Program-made: the position numbers and the translations under genes
Source of the DNA: UBA4421 sp002704225
GTDB taxonomy: Bacteria > Pseudomonadota > Gammaproteobacteria > Pseudomonadales > Azotimanducaceae
Reading direction: 5' to 3'
DNA: 64,000 nt
NCBI GenBank assembly: GCA_902556425.1
Contig: CACDWG010000011.1
Location: forward strand, 19,142 to 83,141
Shown here: in pieces, positions 35,464 through 44,017 of the stretch
Layout of the letters: each line of letters opens with the position of its first letter
How positions within the stretch are numbered: position 1 is the stretch's first letter
Notes under the pieces: model-generated
Told to the model about the DNA's origin: nothing
The model's database searches: none
The model's input: only the letters and a program-made list of their open reading frames with translations

Positions 35464-37050
35464 CTAAAGAGTTACGGAGTCGATGCTTAAGACGTTGACC
35501 GCAACTCGGCCGGTTCCCGCGTTCAGGCGAGTGTCTATTTGCAGTGCTCGACTGGCTGGGATGCCACCGACTCGCTGGGTATAGACATTCACGTTGCCTT
35601 GTAGGTCAGTGACGCGAATTTGCAGGTTGATACCCAGCAGCGTGCGTGGGGTCGTATTCGATACCTCGACCAATACGGTGTTGTTTAGGCCAGTGCCCCA
35701 ACGTAGGTCTATCAAGCTTTGCGGGTTTTCCTGGCTGCGTAAGGTGACCAAGGAGGTGAGCGCCGCTTGACCCGTTGTACCGGAGTCCGCGGCGGCTTTG
35801 GCGTAGAGATTCTCCGCTTCTTCTAGGTTACCCTCGCGTTCGGCGATCGATCCCAGCGCGTTATAGGCTTGGGCTGTCTCTAACAGCTGCAAACTTCGAT
35901 TCAGTTGGTTTTTGGCCTTGGCGATGCGGCCGCGTTTCTCATTGAGAATGCCGCCGCGCAGATGAGCGTAAAAAAAGTCGGGGTTCAAGCTGATGGCGCG
36001 ATCGTAAGCCGCGTCCGCTGCGGTAAATGCCTGTTCCTCGGCATCGATGTCGCCCAACAAGGCAAAGAACTGACCTTCTCTTGGCTCCAAGTCGATGGCT
36101 TGTTCGAGCATTCGTCTGGCGGCCTTAAAACGATTGTCGGCCACGGCTTGTCGAGCTTCGTCGTAGGCTTCGTAGGCGGGCTGGGTTTCGACCAAACGCT
36201 GCATGACCTGGCGATACCGACTGCGGCCTTCAACCCCACCCGCGGGCAGCGTGTTGGCGTGAGCTCGATTTGCAACCAACCGCTCTTGAGATGGGGGATG
36301 GCTGGCAAACAGGCCGCGGAGAAAATCCGGTTGTTTGTTGTCTTTCAGCTCAACGAAGGTTTGTTGCAGTTCTACCGCGCCGTTGGGGTTATAACCTGCG
36401 CGGCTCATATAGTTCATACCGTAAAGATCCGATTCCCGCTCGGCATCCCGACCGTATTTCGAGTTGATCAGGGCCGCTCCCGCGCCAGCGCCGATTGCCG
36501 CAACCTCACCATAGTCGCTATCGGCGGTGGCAACACCGGTAACCAACACGGCTGCTTGCAGCAGAGCACCGCGCTGCACCGACTGAGCGCCGTGTTTGGC
36601 TGCTGCGTGAACAATTTCATGCCCGAGAACGGCTGCCAGTTCGGTTTCGCTGTCCAATGCCGTCAGTAAGCCCCGATTGATGGCGATTTTGCCGCCCGGC
36701 AGTGCCCAAGCATTGGGTGTGGAGTTGTTGATGACGGCAAATTCGTAGGGTAGTGATCGATCGCTCACCGCGGCAAGCTTAGCGCCCACCTGTTGTACAT
36801 AGGCCTGAACTTCAGGATCAGCGACGTAGTCGCCGCCCTGGCTCTGGCGCGCTGGCAGATACTGCTGGGCTCCGGTCTTCAGTTCCCAACTTTCCGAAAC
36901 TAGGCTGAGCTCACTCTTACCCGTGACCGGGTTGGTAGCGCATCCGGTGATGCCTGAGGTCCCAACCACAAGGGCCAGTAATCCGATATTCGACAGGTTG
37001 CGAGTTTTTTTCTGAAGCGGCTGTTGTGTTCTGAGCAGAGTATTAAGCAT
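35464..37050 (-). CDS. M48-family metalloprotease lipoprotein with TPRs
   Basis: The ATG at 37050 gives 528 residues; CCGGAGAAAAG before it is a Shine-Dalgarno. The lipobox GITGC follows a hydrophobic segment. The catalytic zinc site GHEIVHAAAKHG lies at about residues 140-150, followed by the third-ligand glutamate region ERESDLYGMNYM. The C-terminal half (about 250-420) has TPR-like helices (VADNRFKAARRMLEQAI, EREGNLEEAENLYAKAA) and then a beta domain. It resembles BepA-type periplasmic proteases but is longer and has a different ending. Neighbours are a TPR lipoprotein and mrcB, suggesting envelope quality control. A longer start at 37137 lacks a signal peptide. Confidence 0.85.
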   Translation of the reverse strand: MLNTLLRTQQPLQKKTRNLSNIGLLALVVGTSGITGCATNPVTGKSELSLVSESWELKTGAQQYLPARQSQGGDYVADPEVQAYVQQVGAKLAAVSDRSLPYEFAVINNSTPNAWALPGGKIAINRGLLTALDSETELAAVLGHEIVHAAAKHGAQSVQRGALLQAAVLVTGVATADSDYGEVAAIGAGAGAALINSKYGRDAERESDLYGMNYMSRAGYNPNGAVELQQTFVELKDNKQPDFLRGLFASHPPSQERLVANRAHANTLPAGGVEGRSRYRQVMQRLVETQPAYEAYDEARQAVADNRFKAARRMLEQAIDLEPREGQFFALLGDIDAEEQAFTAADAAYDRAISLNPDFFYAHLRGGILNEKRGRIAKAKNQLNRSLQLLETAQAYNALGSIAEREGNLEEAENLYAKAAADSGTTGQAALTSLVTLRSQENPQSLIDLRWGTGLNNTVLVEVSNTTPRTLLGINLQIRVTDLQGNVNVYTQRVGGIPASRALQIDTRLNAGTGRVAVNVLSIDSVTL

Positions 37051-37063
37051 GGCTTTTCTCCGG

Positions 37064-37621
37064 TTAACCGCTGTAGCGCCCATAGCGGTTGCGTATTTGT
37101 TTGGCTTCGCCGTCCTTGCCCTGTGCCTCGTAAACATTCGCCAATTGAAGCCATGCAGCGGTGCGTTTGTTGGTCTCGCTGCCAGCCAGCGCGATGGCTT
37201 TACGGGCGTGTTGGAAGGCGGTCCTCGAGTCGCCCTGACCGAGGTGGGCTTGGCTGAGGCGAATCCACAACAGCGCCTCGCGAGGCTCTATACGTACCGC
37301 CCGCTCCAGCAATAGAACAGCAGTGGCAGGTTGCTCAGAGGCTAAGGCGGTGTTTGCTCGTGCCAGAAGCGTTTGAGCGCCACTGTTCTGCGGCGGAGCA
37401 ATGGTGGGTGCTTTCGGCTTTGCTTCGTTTTCGCGCTTTTGCGGCAGTGGTCGGTCGGATTGACCTGAAGAACTCCGGTCCTGCGTCGATGCCCCCGGCC
37501 GGGGTTTTTGGACAGTGGTGCTCGCGCAACCTACCAGCACGAAAACCACGAGTAAGTGGGCCAGCAGGTTTTTCGAATGCTTCAGTACCGGGCTGACATC
37601 GCACTGCACTAATAAATTCAT
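37064..37621 (-). CDS. TPR lipoprotein next to mrcB
   Basis: The 185-residue protein has a signal peptide with lipobox LVGC (about residue 32), a Pro/Lys/Ser-rich linker (about 36-80) and a TPR-like helical domain (about 84-185) with repeats such as LLLERAVRIEPREALLWIRL and AFQHARKAIAL. TPR lipoproteins commonly sit beside PBP1b genes in Gammaproteobacteria and may act as scaffolds or regulators of synthesis. It lies between mrcB (28 bases upstream) and the M48 gene (13 bases downstream) on the same strand, so the three probably form an operon. No catalytic motif is visible. Confidence 0.8.
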   Translation of the reverse strand: MNLLVQCDVSPVLKHSKNLLAHLLVVFVLVGCASTTVQKPRPGASTQDRSSSGQSDRPLPQKRENEAKPKAPTIAPPQNSGAQTLLARANTALASEQPATAVLLLERAVRIEPREALLWIRLSQAHLGQGDSRTAFQHARKAIALAGSETNKRTAAWLQLANVYEAQGKDGEAKQIRNRYGRYSG

Positions 37622-37649
37622 AGTCGCTCTCTACAGTTTTGACAGGTTG

Positions 37650-39992
37650 CTACTGACCAAAAATCGCGCGGAGGCGTTTGCCGAAGCTTGTTTTGATGCC
37701 GCAACCCGGTTTGGTTTGTAAAGTATCCGGCCGGCGAATGGGTAGTACAACCACGTCGGCGCATTTTGCTGTGGCTTGCAGCCCCGTGTCGTACTCGATT
37801 GCGACAAGGTTCTCACCAATTGGGGAGGTTATTGGGTCTGGACCTTCGGTCCGAGTCATCTTGTTCCAAATACGTAGGGCGCCAGAAGTGCCCGTTAACC
37901 CGGTGGGTTTGTTGTCATCGCGGCCCACCCAGACGACGCTGAGTCGGCTGTTATCAAAGCCTGCGAACCAACTGTCTCGGTTGTCATTGGACGTGCCGGT
38001 TTTGCCTGCAACGCCCTGTTGGGCAAAGGGTGAACTGCGTCCTGTGCCACGCCGCATCACGATTTCCAGACCTCTGTTGAGACTCGCTGCCGTGTCAACG
38101 TCGATGGTTTGGGTGACATCAAACGGGTGGTGGGATAACGGTATGCCCTGTTCATCGAGAACTGCAATAACGCTCTTGGGCGTTGTGCGAAAACCGCCGC
38201 TGGCGAAATTGCCATAAAGCTCCGCCAGTTGCAGTGGCGACATGGCCTCAGCTCCTAGGAAAAAAGAGGGGTAACGGTTCTTTGGCGCGTAGCCCACCAG
38301 ATCGGCAAAGCGTCCTTGTATCGTGTTCAAACCGACTCGGTTGCCGAGGTCGACGGTCGCCAGATTCAGTGACAGGGCAAGTGCCTTGATGATGGGTAGT
38401 TTACCCCGCGTTTTCCCGTCGTAGTTTCTGGGGCTCCAAGTCTCTCCGTTGGGTGGCGTGATCGTGATGGCTTGATCATTGATCAAGCTGGACCACTCGT
38501 AGTCATTTTCCAGCGCGCTTAGGACGATGAGGGGTTTGATTACCGAGCCAACAGGGCGACGTGCATTGATGGCGCGATTGAATCCGTCTACCCGGCCTTG
38601 TCGTCCGCCAACCAAGGCCAATACTTCACCCGTTTGGGTATCCGTGACCATGGTGGATGCCTGCAGGCTGCCCGGCTCGTAGTTGCGCTCCTTCTCGATG
38701 GCCTGAAGTGTGGTACTGACAGCCTGCTGGGCGTTTGTCTGCTCTCTTGGCTTCAGGGTGGTAAAAATGCGCAGGCCTCGGGTGCGCAGATCGCTGGCTG
38801 AATAGCGTTCGCTCAGTTCTGCTCGCACCAAATCCATAAAGGCAGGGTAATACGCTCCGCCACTGTTCGGGCTGGAGACGACGCCCAAGGGCTGCCCGAT
38901 GGCGTCCTGATGCCGGGCATTGCTGATCAGTCCGTCTGCAAGAAAAGTATCTAAGATGCGGTTCCGCCTGCGCAGGGTGCGCTCTGGATGCCGAAAGGGG
39001 TTGTAGTAAGAAGGACCGCGAATAATGCTGATCAGGGCCGCAATCTGATTGGGCGGCAGTTCGTTGAGGGGTTTGTTGAAATAGTACTGGGCACCCAGAC
39101 CGAAGCCGTGAATGGCCCTCGCCCCGTTTTGACCGAGAAAAATTTCGTTGATGTAGGCCGTGAGAATGTCTTCCTTGGTGAAACGCAGTTCTAGGATAAT
39201 CGACATCGCGAGCTCACGAAGTTTACGTTCGATGGTGCGTTCGTTGGTTAAAAAGTAACTTTTGACCAGTTGCTGGGTGAGGGTGCTGCCGCCTTGCTGA
39301 GCCTCGCCGCTGCGCAGGTTGACCAACGCCGCCCGCGCGATGCCGGTTAAACTGAAGCCCTGATGTGCATCGAATTCACGATCTTCGACGGCCTTCAACC
39401 CTTCGGCCAGCAATTCTGGCACCTGATCCGGCGTCAGAATCAGGCGGTCCTCGCCATGGGAAGGGAAGAAGCTGCCAATGACCGCTGGCTCCAATCGCAC
39501 CAGGTCCATGTTCCGATTGCCGTAGAGAATGCGCTGCAGACGATTGCCCACAAACATCACGGTGATCTGCATGGATGGCCGAGCCGCATCCATGTAAGCG
39601 AAGGATCTCAGGTGCAGCTTCACGCCACCGGGTACGGGCTGGTAACTGCCCGGGGCTGATAGATCTTGGGTTTTGCGGTACCCCAGGCGGAGAAGTTCGC
39701 CCTGCAATTGAGCATTGGTTAAACGCTTGCCCGCATAAAGCTCCATGGGTTGGGCATACACCTGAGCCGGAACAGACCAACGTCGCCCTTCAAATGTTTT
39801 GCTGATGCTGCGATCCAGATAGTAGAGATAGCCACTGCCCACCAAAACCGCGATCAGCGTGATCCACAAAGTCACTTTGAGCATCAAACCAAATGCCCAG
39901 CGACGGGCGCGCGCGAACCAACTCGCCTTTGGCGGTTTTCTCTTGGTCGATGAAGCCGAACGAGTACGACTGGATTGTGGTTTTTTGGGCAT
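37650..39992 (-). CDS. mrcB: Penicillin-binding protein 1B (bifunctional glycosyltransferase/transpeptidase)
   Basis: PBP1b polymerises lipid II and cross-links peptidoglycan, anchored in the inner membrane. From ATG 39992 the protein has 780 residues: a basic cytoplasmic tail, one membrane span (about 40-62), a UB2H-like domain (about 75-165), the GT51 domain with catalytic glutamate in AVEDREFDAHQG and GGSTLTQQLVK, and the transpeptidase with SVIK, SLN and KTGT. All active-site motifs appear intact. A longer frame to 40109 adds a low-complexity tail with no Shine-Dalgarno, so MPKKPQ is preferred. The gene leads a probable operon with the TPR lipoprotein and M48 protease. Confidence 0.95.
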   Translation of the reverse strand: MPKKPQSSRTRSASSTKRKPPKASWFARARRWAFGLMLKVTLWITLIAVLVGSGYLYYLDRSISKTFEGRRWSVPAQVYAQPMELYAGKRLTNAQLQGELLRLGYRKTQDLSAPGSYQPVPGGVKLHLRSFAYMDAARPSMQITVMFVGNRLQRILYGNRNMDLVRLEPAVIGSFFPSHGEDRLILTPDQVPELLAEGLKAVEDREFDAHQGFSLTGIARAALVNLRSGEAQQGGSTLTQQLVKSYFLTNERTIERKLRELAMSIILELRFTKEDILTAYINEIFLGQNGARAIHGFGLGAQYYFNKPLNELPPNQIAALISIIRGPSYYNPFRHPERTLRRRNRILDTFLADGLISNARHQDAIGQPLGVVSSPNSGGAYYPAFMDLVRAELSERYSASDLRTRGLRIFTTLKPREQTNAQQAVSTTLQAIEKERNYEPGSLQASTMVTDTQTGEVLALVGGRQGRVDGFNRAINARRPVGSVIKPLIVLSALENDYEWSSLINDQAITITPPNGETWSPRNYDGKTRGKLPIIKALALSLNLATVDLGNRVGLNTIQGRFADLVGYAPKNRYPSFFLGAEAMSPLQLAELYGNFASGGFRTTPKSVIAVLDEQGIPLSHHPFDVTQTIDVDTAASLNRGLEIVMRRGTGRSSPFAQQGVAGKTGTSNDNRDSWFAGFDNSRLSVVWVGRDDNKPTGLTGTSGALRIWNKMTRTEGPDPITSPIGENLVAIEYDTGLQATAKCADVVVLPIRRPDTLQTKPGCGIKTSFGKRLRAIFGQ

Positions 39993-40216
39993 GAAAAACG
40001 GTTGTGTGCTGTTGAGATCCAAGGGAAGAGAGTGGCGAATTAGCGACAACCTCGTCAATGCTTTTTGTTGGCTTTGAGTTTTGGTGAGGAAACCCAGTGG
40101 TTTTGCCACTTAGATATACCGTTGGTCGGGTAGATCGACCTTTGGGCGGATTTTTTGTGGCGGGATGTGTGGGCATTGTCATGGTCAGGCCTCATCTGGA
40201 GATTGGAGTCTAGGTC

Positions 40217-40837
40217 ATGTGGAGAGGAGTTGCGTCTATCGGCGGTTTTCTGGGGATCGGATGCGGATTTTTCTTGGCTGTCGCCCTGCTGTTGAGCCCG
40301 GCATTGATGGCGGCTGACCTGTCCTATCGCTACGTCGAAATCAACGGTGTGTTTGGCGAGAGCGGTGGTGAAGATTCAACCGGCATAGGCTTCGAGGGCA
40401 GCTATGACTTGGGAGGCGTTGTTTTTGTGACCGCTGGATTGAGCCAAACTGACGTAGATACCGAACCGGAATCGGATGGTGAGTTTTACCGGCTGGGGCT
40501 GGGTGTGCGAGGGTCCGTGACCAACAGCATGGATGTGCTATTGATGGCCCACTATGGTCGCCTTGACGTATCCGGGCCCGCTACTGGCGGCGGTACCCAT
40601 AGCATTCTTGATGAAACCGGAACCTTGGTCGATCTGGGCATACGGGGACAAATAGGGACAGCCGTGGAGTATTCGGTGCTGGCCACGTTTGTAGATTGGG
40701 CCGATCGAGGCTGGGGTTACCGGGCTGGTGGTCGTTACCAGTTGGGCGATTCGCCATATTCCGTAGGACTGCATTACTCAGGCTATGAAAACGAGTGGGA
40801 TCAGTTGGAACTGGGTCTGCGCTACCAATTCGATTGA
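40217..40837 (+). CDS. Small outer-membrane beta-barrel protein (Ax21-like)
   Basis: The 206-residue protein has a signal peptide (hydrophobic segment, ALMAA) and a mature part of alternating polar/hydrophobic strands with acidic turns, ending in WDQLELGLRYQFD, close to the C-terminal beta-signal of outer-membrane proteins (penultimate F). The pattern LSYRYVEINGVF, FEGSYDLGG, YRLGLGVRGSV resembles the Ax21/small outer-membrane barrel family; the assignment is by eye. It has GGAG upstream of the ATG. The next gene is a clear paralogue that carries a premature stop. Confidence 0.65.
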   Translation: MWRGVASIGGFLGIGCGFFLAVALLLSPALMAADLSYRYVEINGVFGESGGEDSTGIGFEGSYDLGGVVFVTAGLSQTDVDTEPESDGEFYRLGLGVRGSVTNSMDVLLMAHYGRLDVSGPATGGGTHSILDETGTLVDLGIRGQIGTAVEYSVLATFVDWADRGWGYRAGGRYQLGDSPYSVGLHYSGYENEWDQLELGLRYQFD

Positions 40838-41022
40838 GCCTAAGCCTTCTCTTTTTGGGTGTTTCGATAAAGTGGACGCGATTTTTCCGCATGCCGCTTG
40901 TCGAAGAAAATAGCGCGTTTGTCGCTAATAAGGTTCAAAAGAAAGATGCTTTTGGAAAGGTGCGGCTGGGCGCGGGGTGCATTGGAATGGCCTCGTTAAA
41001 ACCTAATTTAGAGAGACAAAAA

Positions 41023-41637
41023 ATGAGTACACGAAAATTTAACGACGGGTTTACGGCTCGTAGCCTCAGGCATTGTGTGGCAGCAATATTGCTGATTTTT
41101 GCCGGGCAGTCGGCGTTGGCAAATGAGTTGTCCTATAGCTTCGTTGAGGTTGATTACATTGATGGGGATATTCTTGGCGAAAGCGCCGATGGCTTTGGCA
41201 TTGCAGGAAGCTTTGAATTAGGTGATGTGTTTTTTCTGGGTGGCAGTTATCAAGATAGTGAAATTGATGATTTTGGCACTGATGTTGAGCTGCTGAGGCT
41301 TGGGGTCGGTTTGCATGGTGCCATAAGCAAAAATCTCGATTGGGTTGCCTCACTGGAATATGCCAACATTGACGTCATCGCAACTACTGGCTCAATGAGT
41401 GTTTCTGATGACGAAAGCGGCTACATCTTGGATTTAGGAATTCGGGGTCTGGTTGGCGACGCAGCTGAATACTCCTTTGCGATCATACAATCGGACGTTT
41501 CTGAGAGTGACACTGGCTTTCGAGTCGGCGGCCGTTACCACTTCGGTGATTCGAACGTTTCTGCATGACTCGACTACGTTCAATACGGGAGTGATTGGGA
41601 CCAACTGGAACTGGGCGTGCGCTATCAGTTTGACTGA
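41023..41637 (+). pseudogene. Paralogous small outer-membrane barrel interrupted by an in-frame TGA
   Basis: From ATG 41023 the gene reads a signal peptide (FAGQSALA) and barrel strands similar to the gene at 40217. Its frame meets TGA at 41566-41568 after 181 residues. The same frame then continues for 22 codons to TGA at 41635-41637 with LDYVQYGSDWDQLELGV and RYQFD, which aligns without gaps to the end of the upstream paralogue. There the stop position is a glycine, so a GGA to TGA change is likely. The truncated product would lack the last strand and beta-signal and could not be assembled by BAM. It may instead be a base-calling error. Confidence 0.78.
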
Positions 41638-41660
41638 TTCAGTCAGCTTTGCCGTCAAGC

Positions 41661-41683
41661 AAAGGGGCTTCGGCCCCTTTTTT
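41661..41683 (+). terminator. Intrinsic terminator after the barrel gene
   Basis: AAAGGGGC and GCCCCTTT form a perfect stem around a TTCG tetraloop and are followed by more Ts (seven in all). It lies 24 bases after the second stop of the barrel gene and 70 bases before the riboswitch. Confidence 0.93.
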
Positions 41684-41751
41684 GTGGACGTTATGAACCT
41701 TCCCGTAATGCGTACTGGACAACCGCAGGTGGGCATCCTAAGGTTCACGGG

Positions 41752-41850
41752 CCTAAGGGGTGGCGTCAGCCTGAGATAACGTCGTTGATGTAACGGTGTT
41801 AGACCCTTTGAACCTGATCCGGTTTGTACCGGCGTAGGAATAGGAACGCG
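41752..41850 (+). promoter_or_regulatory. TPP (thiamine pyrophosphate) riboswitch
   Basis: The THI-box motifs appear in order: GGGGTG (41757-41762), CTGAGA (41771-41776), ACCCTTTGAACCTGATCCGG in its normal place (41803-41822), and GTACCGGCGTAGGAA (41826-41840). Spacing between CTGAGA and ACCCTTTGAACC contains the variable P3a loop. This is a well-conserved aptamer that binds TPP. It lies on the plus strand 66 bases upstream of a TonB-dependent receptor, so it predicts repression of that gene when thiamine is plentiful. The aptamer edges are given to the nearest few bases. Confidence 0.95.
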
Positions 41851-41886
41851 TTTTCGCAATCTGCGAAGGTCATAACGCTACCCGCC

Positions 41887-41914
41887 TTGGGCACCCATTA
41901 ATGTTGGAGCCCAA
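41887..41914 (+). promoter_or_regulatory. Hairpin over the receptor ribosome-binding site (riboswitch expression platform)
   Basis: TTGGGC (41887-41892) pairs perfectly with GCCCAA (41909-41914) around a 16-base loop. The Shine-Dalgarno GGAG (41906-41909) lies in the loop edge and first stem base, and the ATG is 41917-41919. The stem would hinder ribosome access. There is no U-tract, so translational control is more likely than termination. Competition with the aptamer is inferred; a partner sequence for the alternative fold was not found by eye. Confidence 0.6.
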
Positions 41915-41916
41915 AC

Positions 41917-44016
41917 ATGTTGAAGCCTCGCGCTGTGTTTTCTTTCTCTACCTACGTGCCTTCGCGTCTGCGACGGCTCTGTGCCGGTCTGTTGCTCACT
42001 GGAGTGACCGCCGCAACACAGGCATCGGATGCGGTTGAAGAGGTGGTCGTAACCGCAGAATTTCGCCCTGTCACAGCGGCGGAGGTTCCCGGCAGTGTGT
42101 CGGTATTGGATCCTGATGCCAACGGCGATCTGATCAATCACCTAGACGAGCTGTTGTCTCGTGCGGCCAATGTCAATCTGACCAGTGGCGCGTCCCGAGC
42201 CCGATTCATTCAAATCAGAGGCATCGGTGAACGCAGCCAGTTCGTGGAGCCGTTGAATCCATCCGTGGGCTTGCTGGTGGATGGTGTTGACCTGAGTGGC
42301 TTGGGTGGTGCGGCGACGCTGTTCGATGTGCAGCAGGTCGAAGTGCTGCGTGGTCCGCAGGGCACGCTCTACGGAGCCAACGCGCTTGCCGGATTGATTA
42401 ATGTAGTGACGCCGGATGCCACCGAGGACCTGTCGGGCGTCCTGCAGATCGATGGCGGCAATTATGGCGCCCGCGGTGTCGGTGCTGTGCTCAGTGGTCC
42501 GTTGACGGATGAGGTCGGTTTTCGCATCAGCGCACGTCAGTACCAAGACGATGGTTTTATCGAGAACATCTATCTGAACCGCGACGATACCAATGCCCGT
42601 GATGAACGTAGCCTGCGCGCCAAGCTGCAGGGCAAGTCAGACGAAGGAAGCTGGCAGTTGGCCGTGGGCAGTGTGGATATGGACAACGGTTACGACGCCT
42701 TTTCCTTAGACAACGACCGCAATACGCGCTCGGATCAGCCCGGACGTGATGCCCAGGAAACCTCCTACGTGGCCTTCAATGCCCGTCGTGCCTTGAGTGA
42801 CGGGGTTGTCGGTGAAGTTGCCCTCGGCTGGGTGGACAGTGATATCGCCTACGGTTACGACGAAGACTGGACCTTTCAGGGTTTTCATCCCTTCGGCTAC
42901 AGCTCTACAGATTTGTATCTGCGCGACGTAGAGACCCGTACCGCTGACGTGCGCTTGCTGTCGGTTCCTGAGCAAGGGCTGCTTGACGGCAAAGTCGATT
43001 GGGTGCTCGGATTGTTTGTATTGAATAAAGAAGTGGACTTCACGCGGGACTACACCTACGCCGGTGGTTTGTTTACCAGTGATTTTGGCGTGGATCGGAT
43101 GGCCTTGTACGGTGAACTGGCAACGAATTTGGCCCCTTCGTGGCGCATCAGCCTTGGCCTGCGTGCGGAGCAACACGAGTCCGATTATGCGGATTCTGCC
43201 GATGTGCAGTTCGCGCCAGACGATGACATGACGGGTGGTCGGTTGTTGGTGGAACGTACGCTGGCCTCAGGCAACCTGCTCTACGCTAGTCTCACGCGCG
43301 GATACAAAGCAGGAGGGTTCAATACCGACGGATCGTTGGATGCGGACCTGCGTTTGTTTGATCCGGAAACGCTGTGGAACGTGGAGGTGGGGTTCAAGGG
43401 CAGCTTGGTGAATGACCGCTTGGCGCTGTCTGCAGCGCTGTTTCGTATGCAGCGTCGTGACGTGCAGGTAGCGACCTCGATAACGCGCGTACGACAAGAT
43501 GAATCGGCTGAATTTATTCAATACACAAGCAATGCTGCCAAGGGCGTCAATCAAGGCTTGGAAGTGGAGGCCGTGTTTCAAGCGTCAGACCGATTGCAGT
43601 TGTCGGCGAATCTGGGCCTGCTGGACACGGAGTACGAGGACTACGTGAATGGCGCGGGCGAGGACTTGGATGGCAGAGATCAGGCTCAGGCGCCTGCCTA
43701 TCATTTTTATCTTGCAGCAGATTATCAACTGGCGGACGGGCTGTTTTTGAATGTGAATTTGGACGGTAAGGATGATTACTATTTTTCCGCAGGACATGCG
43801 GAGCAGTCAGCCACCTATACCCTATTGAATGGCGCTTTGAGCTACTCGACTGGCGGTTGGGATCTGTCTTTGTGGGGTCGAAACCTATCGGACAAGGACT
43901 ACTTCCTTCGTGGCTTCAGTTTTCCCAATGACCCGAGAGACGGTTATAGCAGCACCCGATGGACCCAACTCGGTGCGCCGCGTCAATTCGGTGTCACCGC
44001 CAAGGCCAGCTTCTGA
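41917..44016 (+). CDS. TonB-dependent outer-membrane receptor, predicted thiamine-related
   Basis: The 699-residue receptor has a signal peptide, then the TonB box region VEEVVVTAEF at about residues 40-50, a plug domain (about 55-165) with IRGIGERSQFV and VEVLRGPQGTLYG, and a 22-strand barrel region ending in FGVTAKASF (C-terminal F). TonB receptors import scarce large or charged nutrients with energy from TonB-ExbBD. The TPP riboswitch upstream strongly suggests a thiamine, thiamine-phosphate or precursor substrate, like the riboswitch-linked OMR1 receptors; that is inference. The gene is convergent with a DsbA-like gene, only one base between stops. Confidence 0.92.
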   Translation: MLKPRAVFSFSTYVPSRLRRLCAGLLLTGVTAATQASDAVEEVVVTAEFRPVTAAEVPGSVSVLDPDANGDLINHLDELLSRAANVNLTSGASRARFIQIRGIGERSQFVEPLNPSVGLLVDGVDLSGLGGAATLFDVQQVEVLRGPQGTLYGANALAGLINVVTPDATEDLSGVLQIDGGNYGARGVGAVLSGPLTDEVGFRISARQYQDDGFIENIYLNRDDTNARDERSLRAKLQGKSDEGSWQLAVGSVDMDNGYDAFSLDNDRNTRSDQPGRDAQETSYVAFNARRALSDGVVGEVALGWVDSDIAYGYDEDWTFQGFHPFGYSSTDLYLRDVETRTADVRLLSVPEQGLLDGKVDWVLGLFVLNKEVDFTRDYTYAGGLFTSDFGVDRMALYGELATNLAPSWRISLGLRAEQHESDYADSADVQFAPDDDMTGGRLLVERTLASGNLLYASLTRGYKAGGFNTDGSLDADLRLFDPETLWNVEVGFKGSLVNDRLALSAALFRMQRRDVQVATSITRVRQDESAEFIQYTSNAAKGVNQGLEVEAVFQASDRLQLSANLGLLDTEYEDYVNGAGEDLDGRDQAQAPAYHFYLAADYQLADGLFLNVNLDGKDDYYFSAGHAEQSATYTLLNGALSYSTGGWDLSLWGRNLSDKDYFLRGFSFPNDPRDGYSSTRWTQLGAPRQFGVTAKASF

Positions 44017-44017
44017 G

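Noticed and set aside
35905..36669. 254-residue open frame opposite the M48 protease gene
   Set aside because: Antisense shadow of a gene with HExxH and TPR motifs.
39790..40182. Frame overlapping the start of mrcB
   Set aside because: It is out of frame with mrcB, Ser/Thr/Gln-rich and without a known domain.
41566..41568. TGA read as selenocysteine
   Set aside because: No SECIS-like hairpin is visible downstream, and the paralogue has glycine at this site, not a redox residue.
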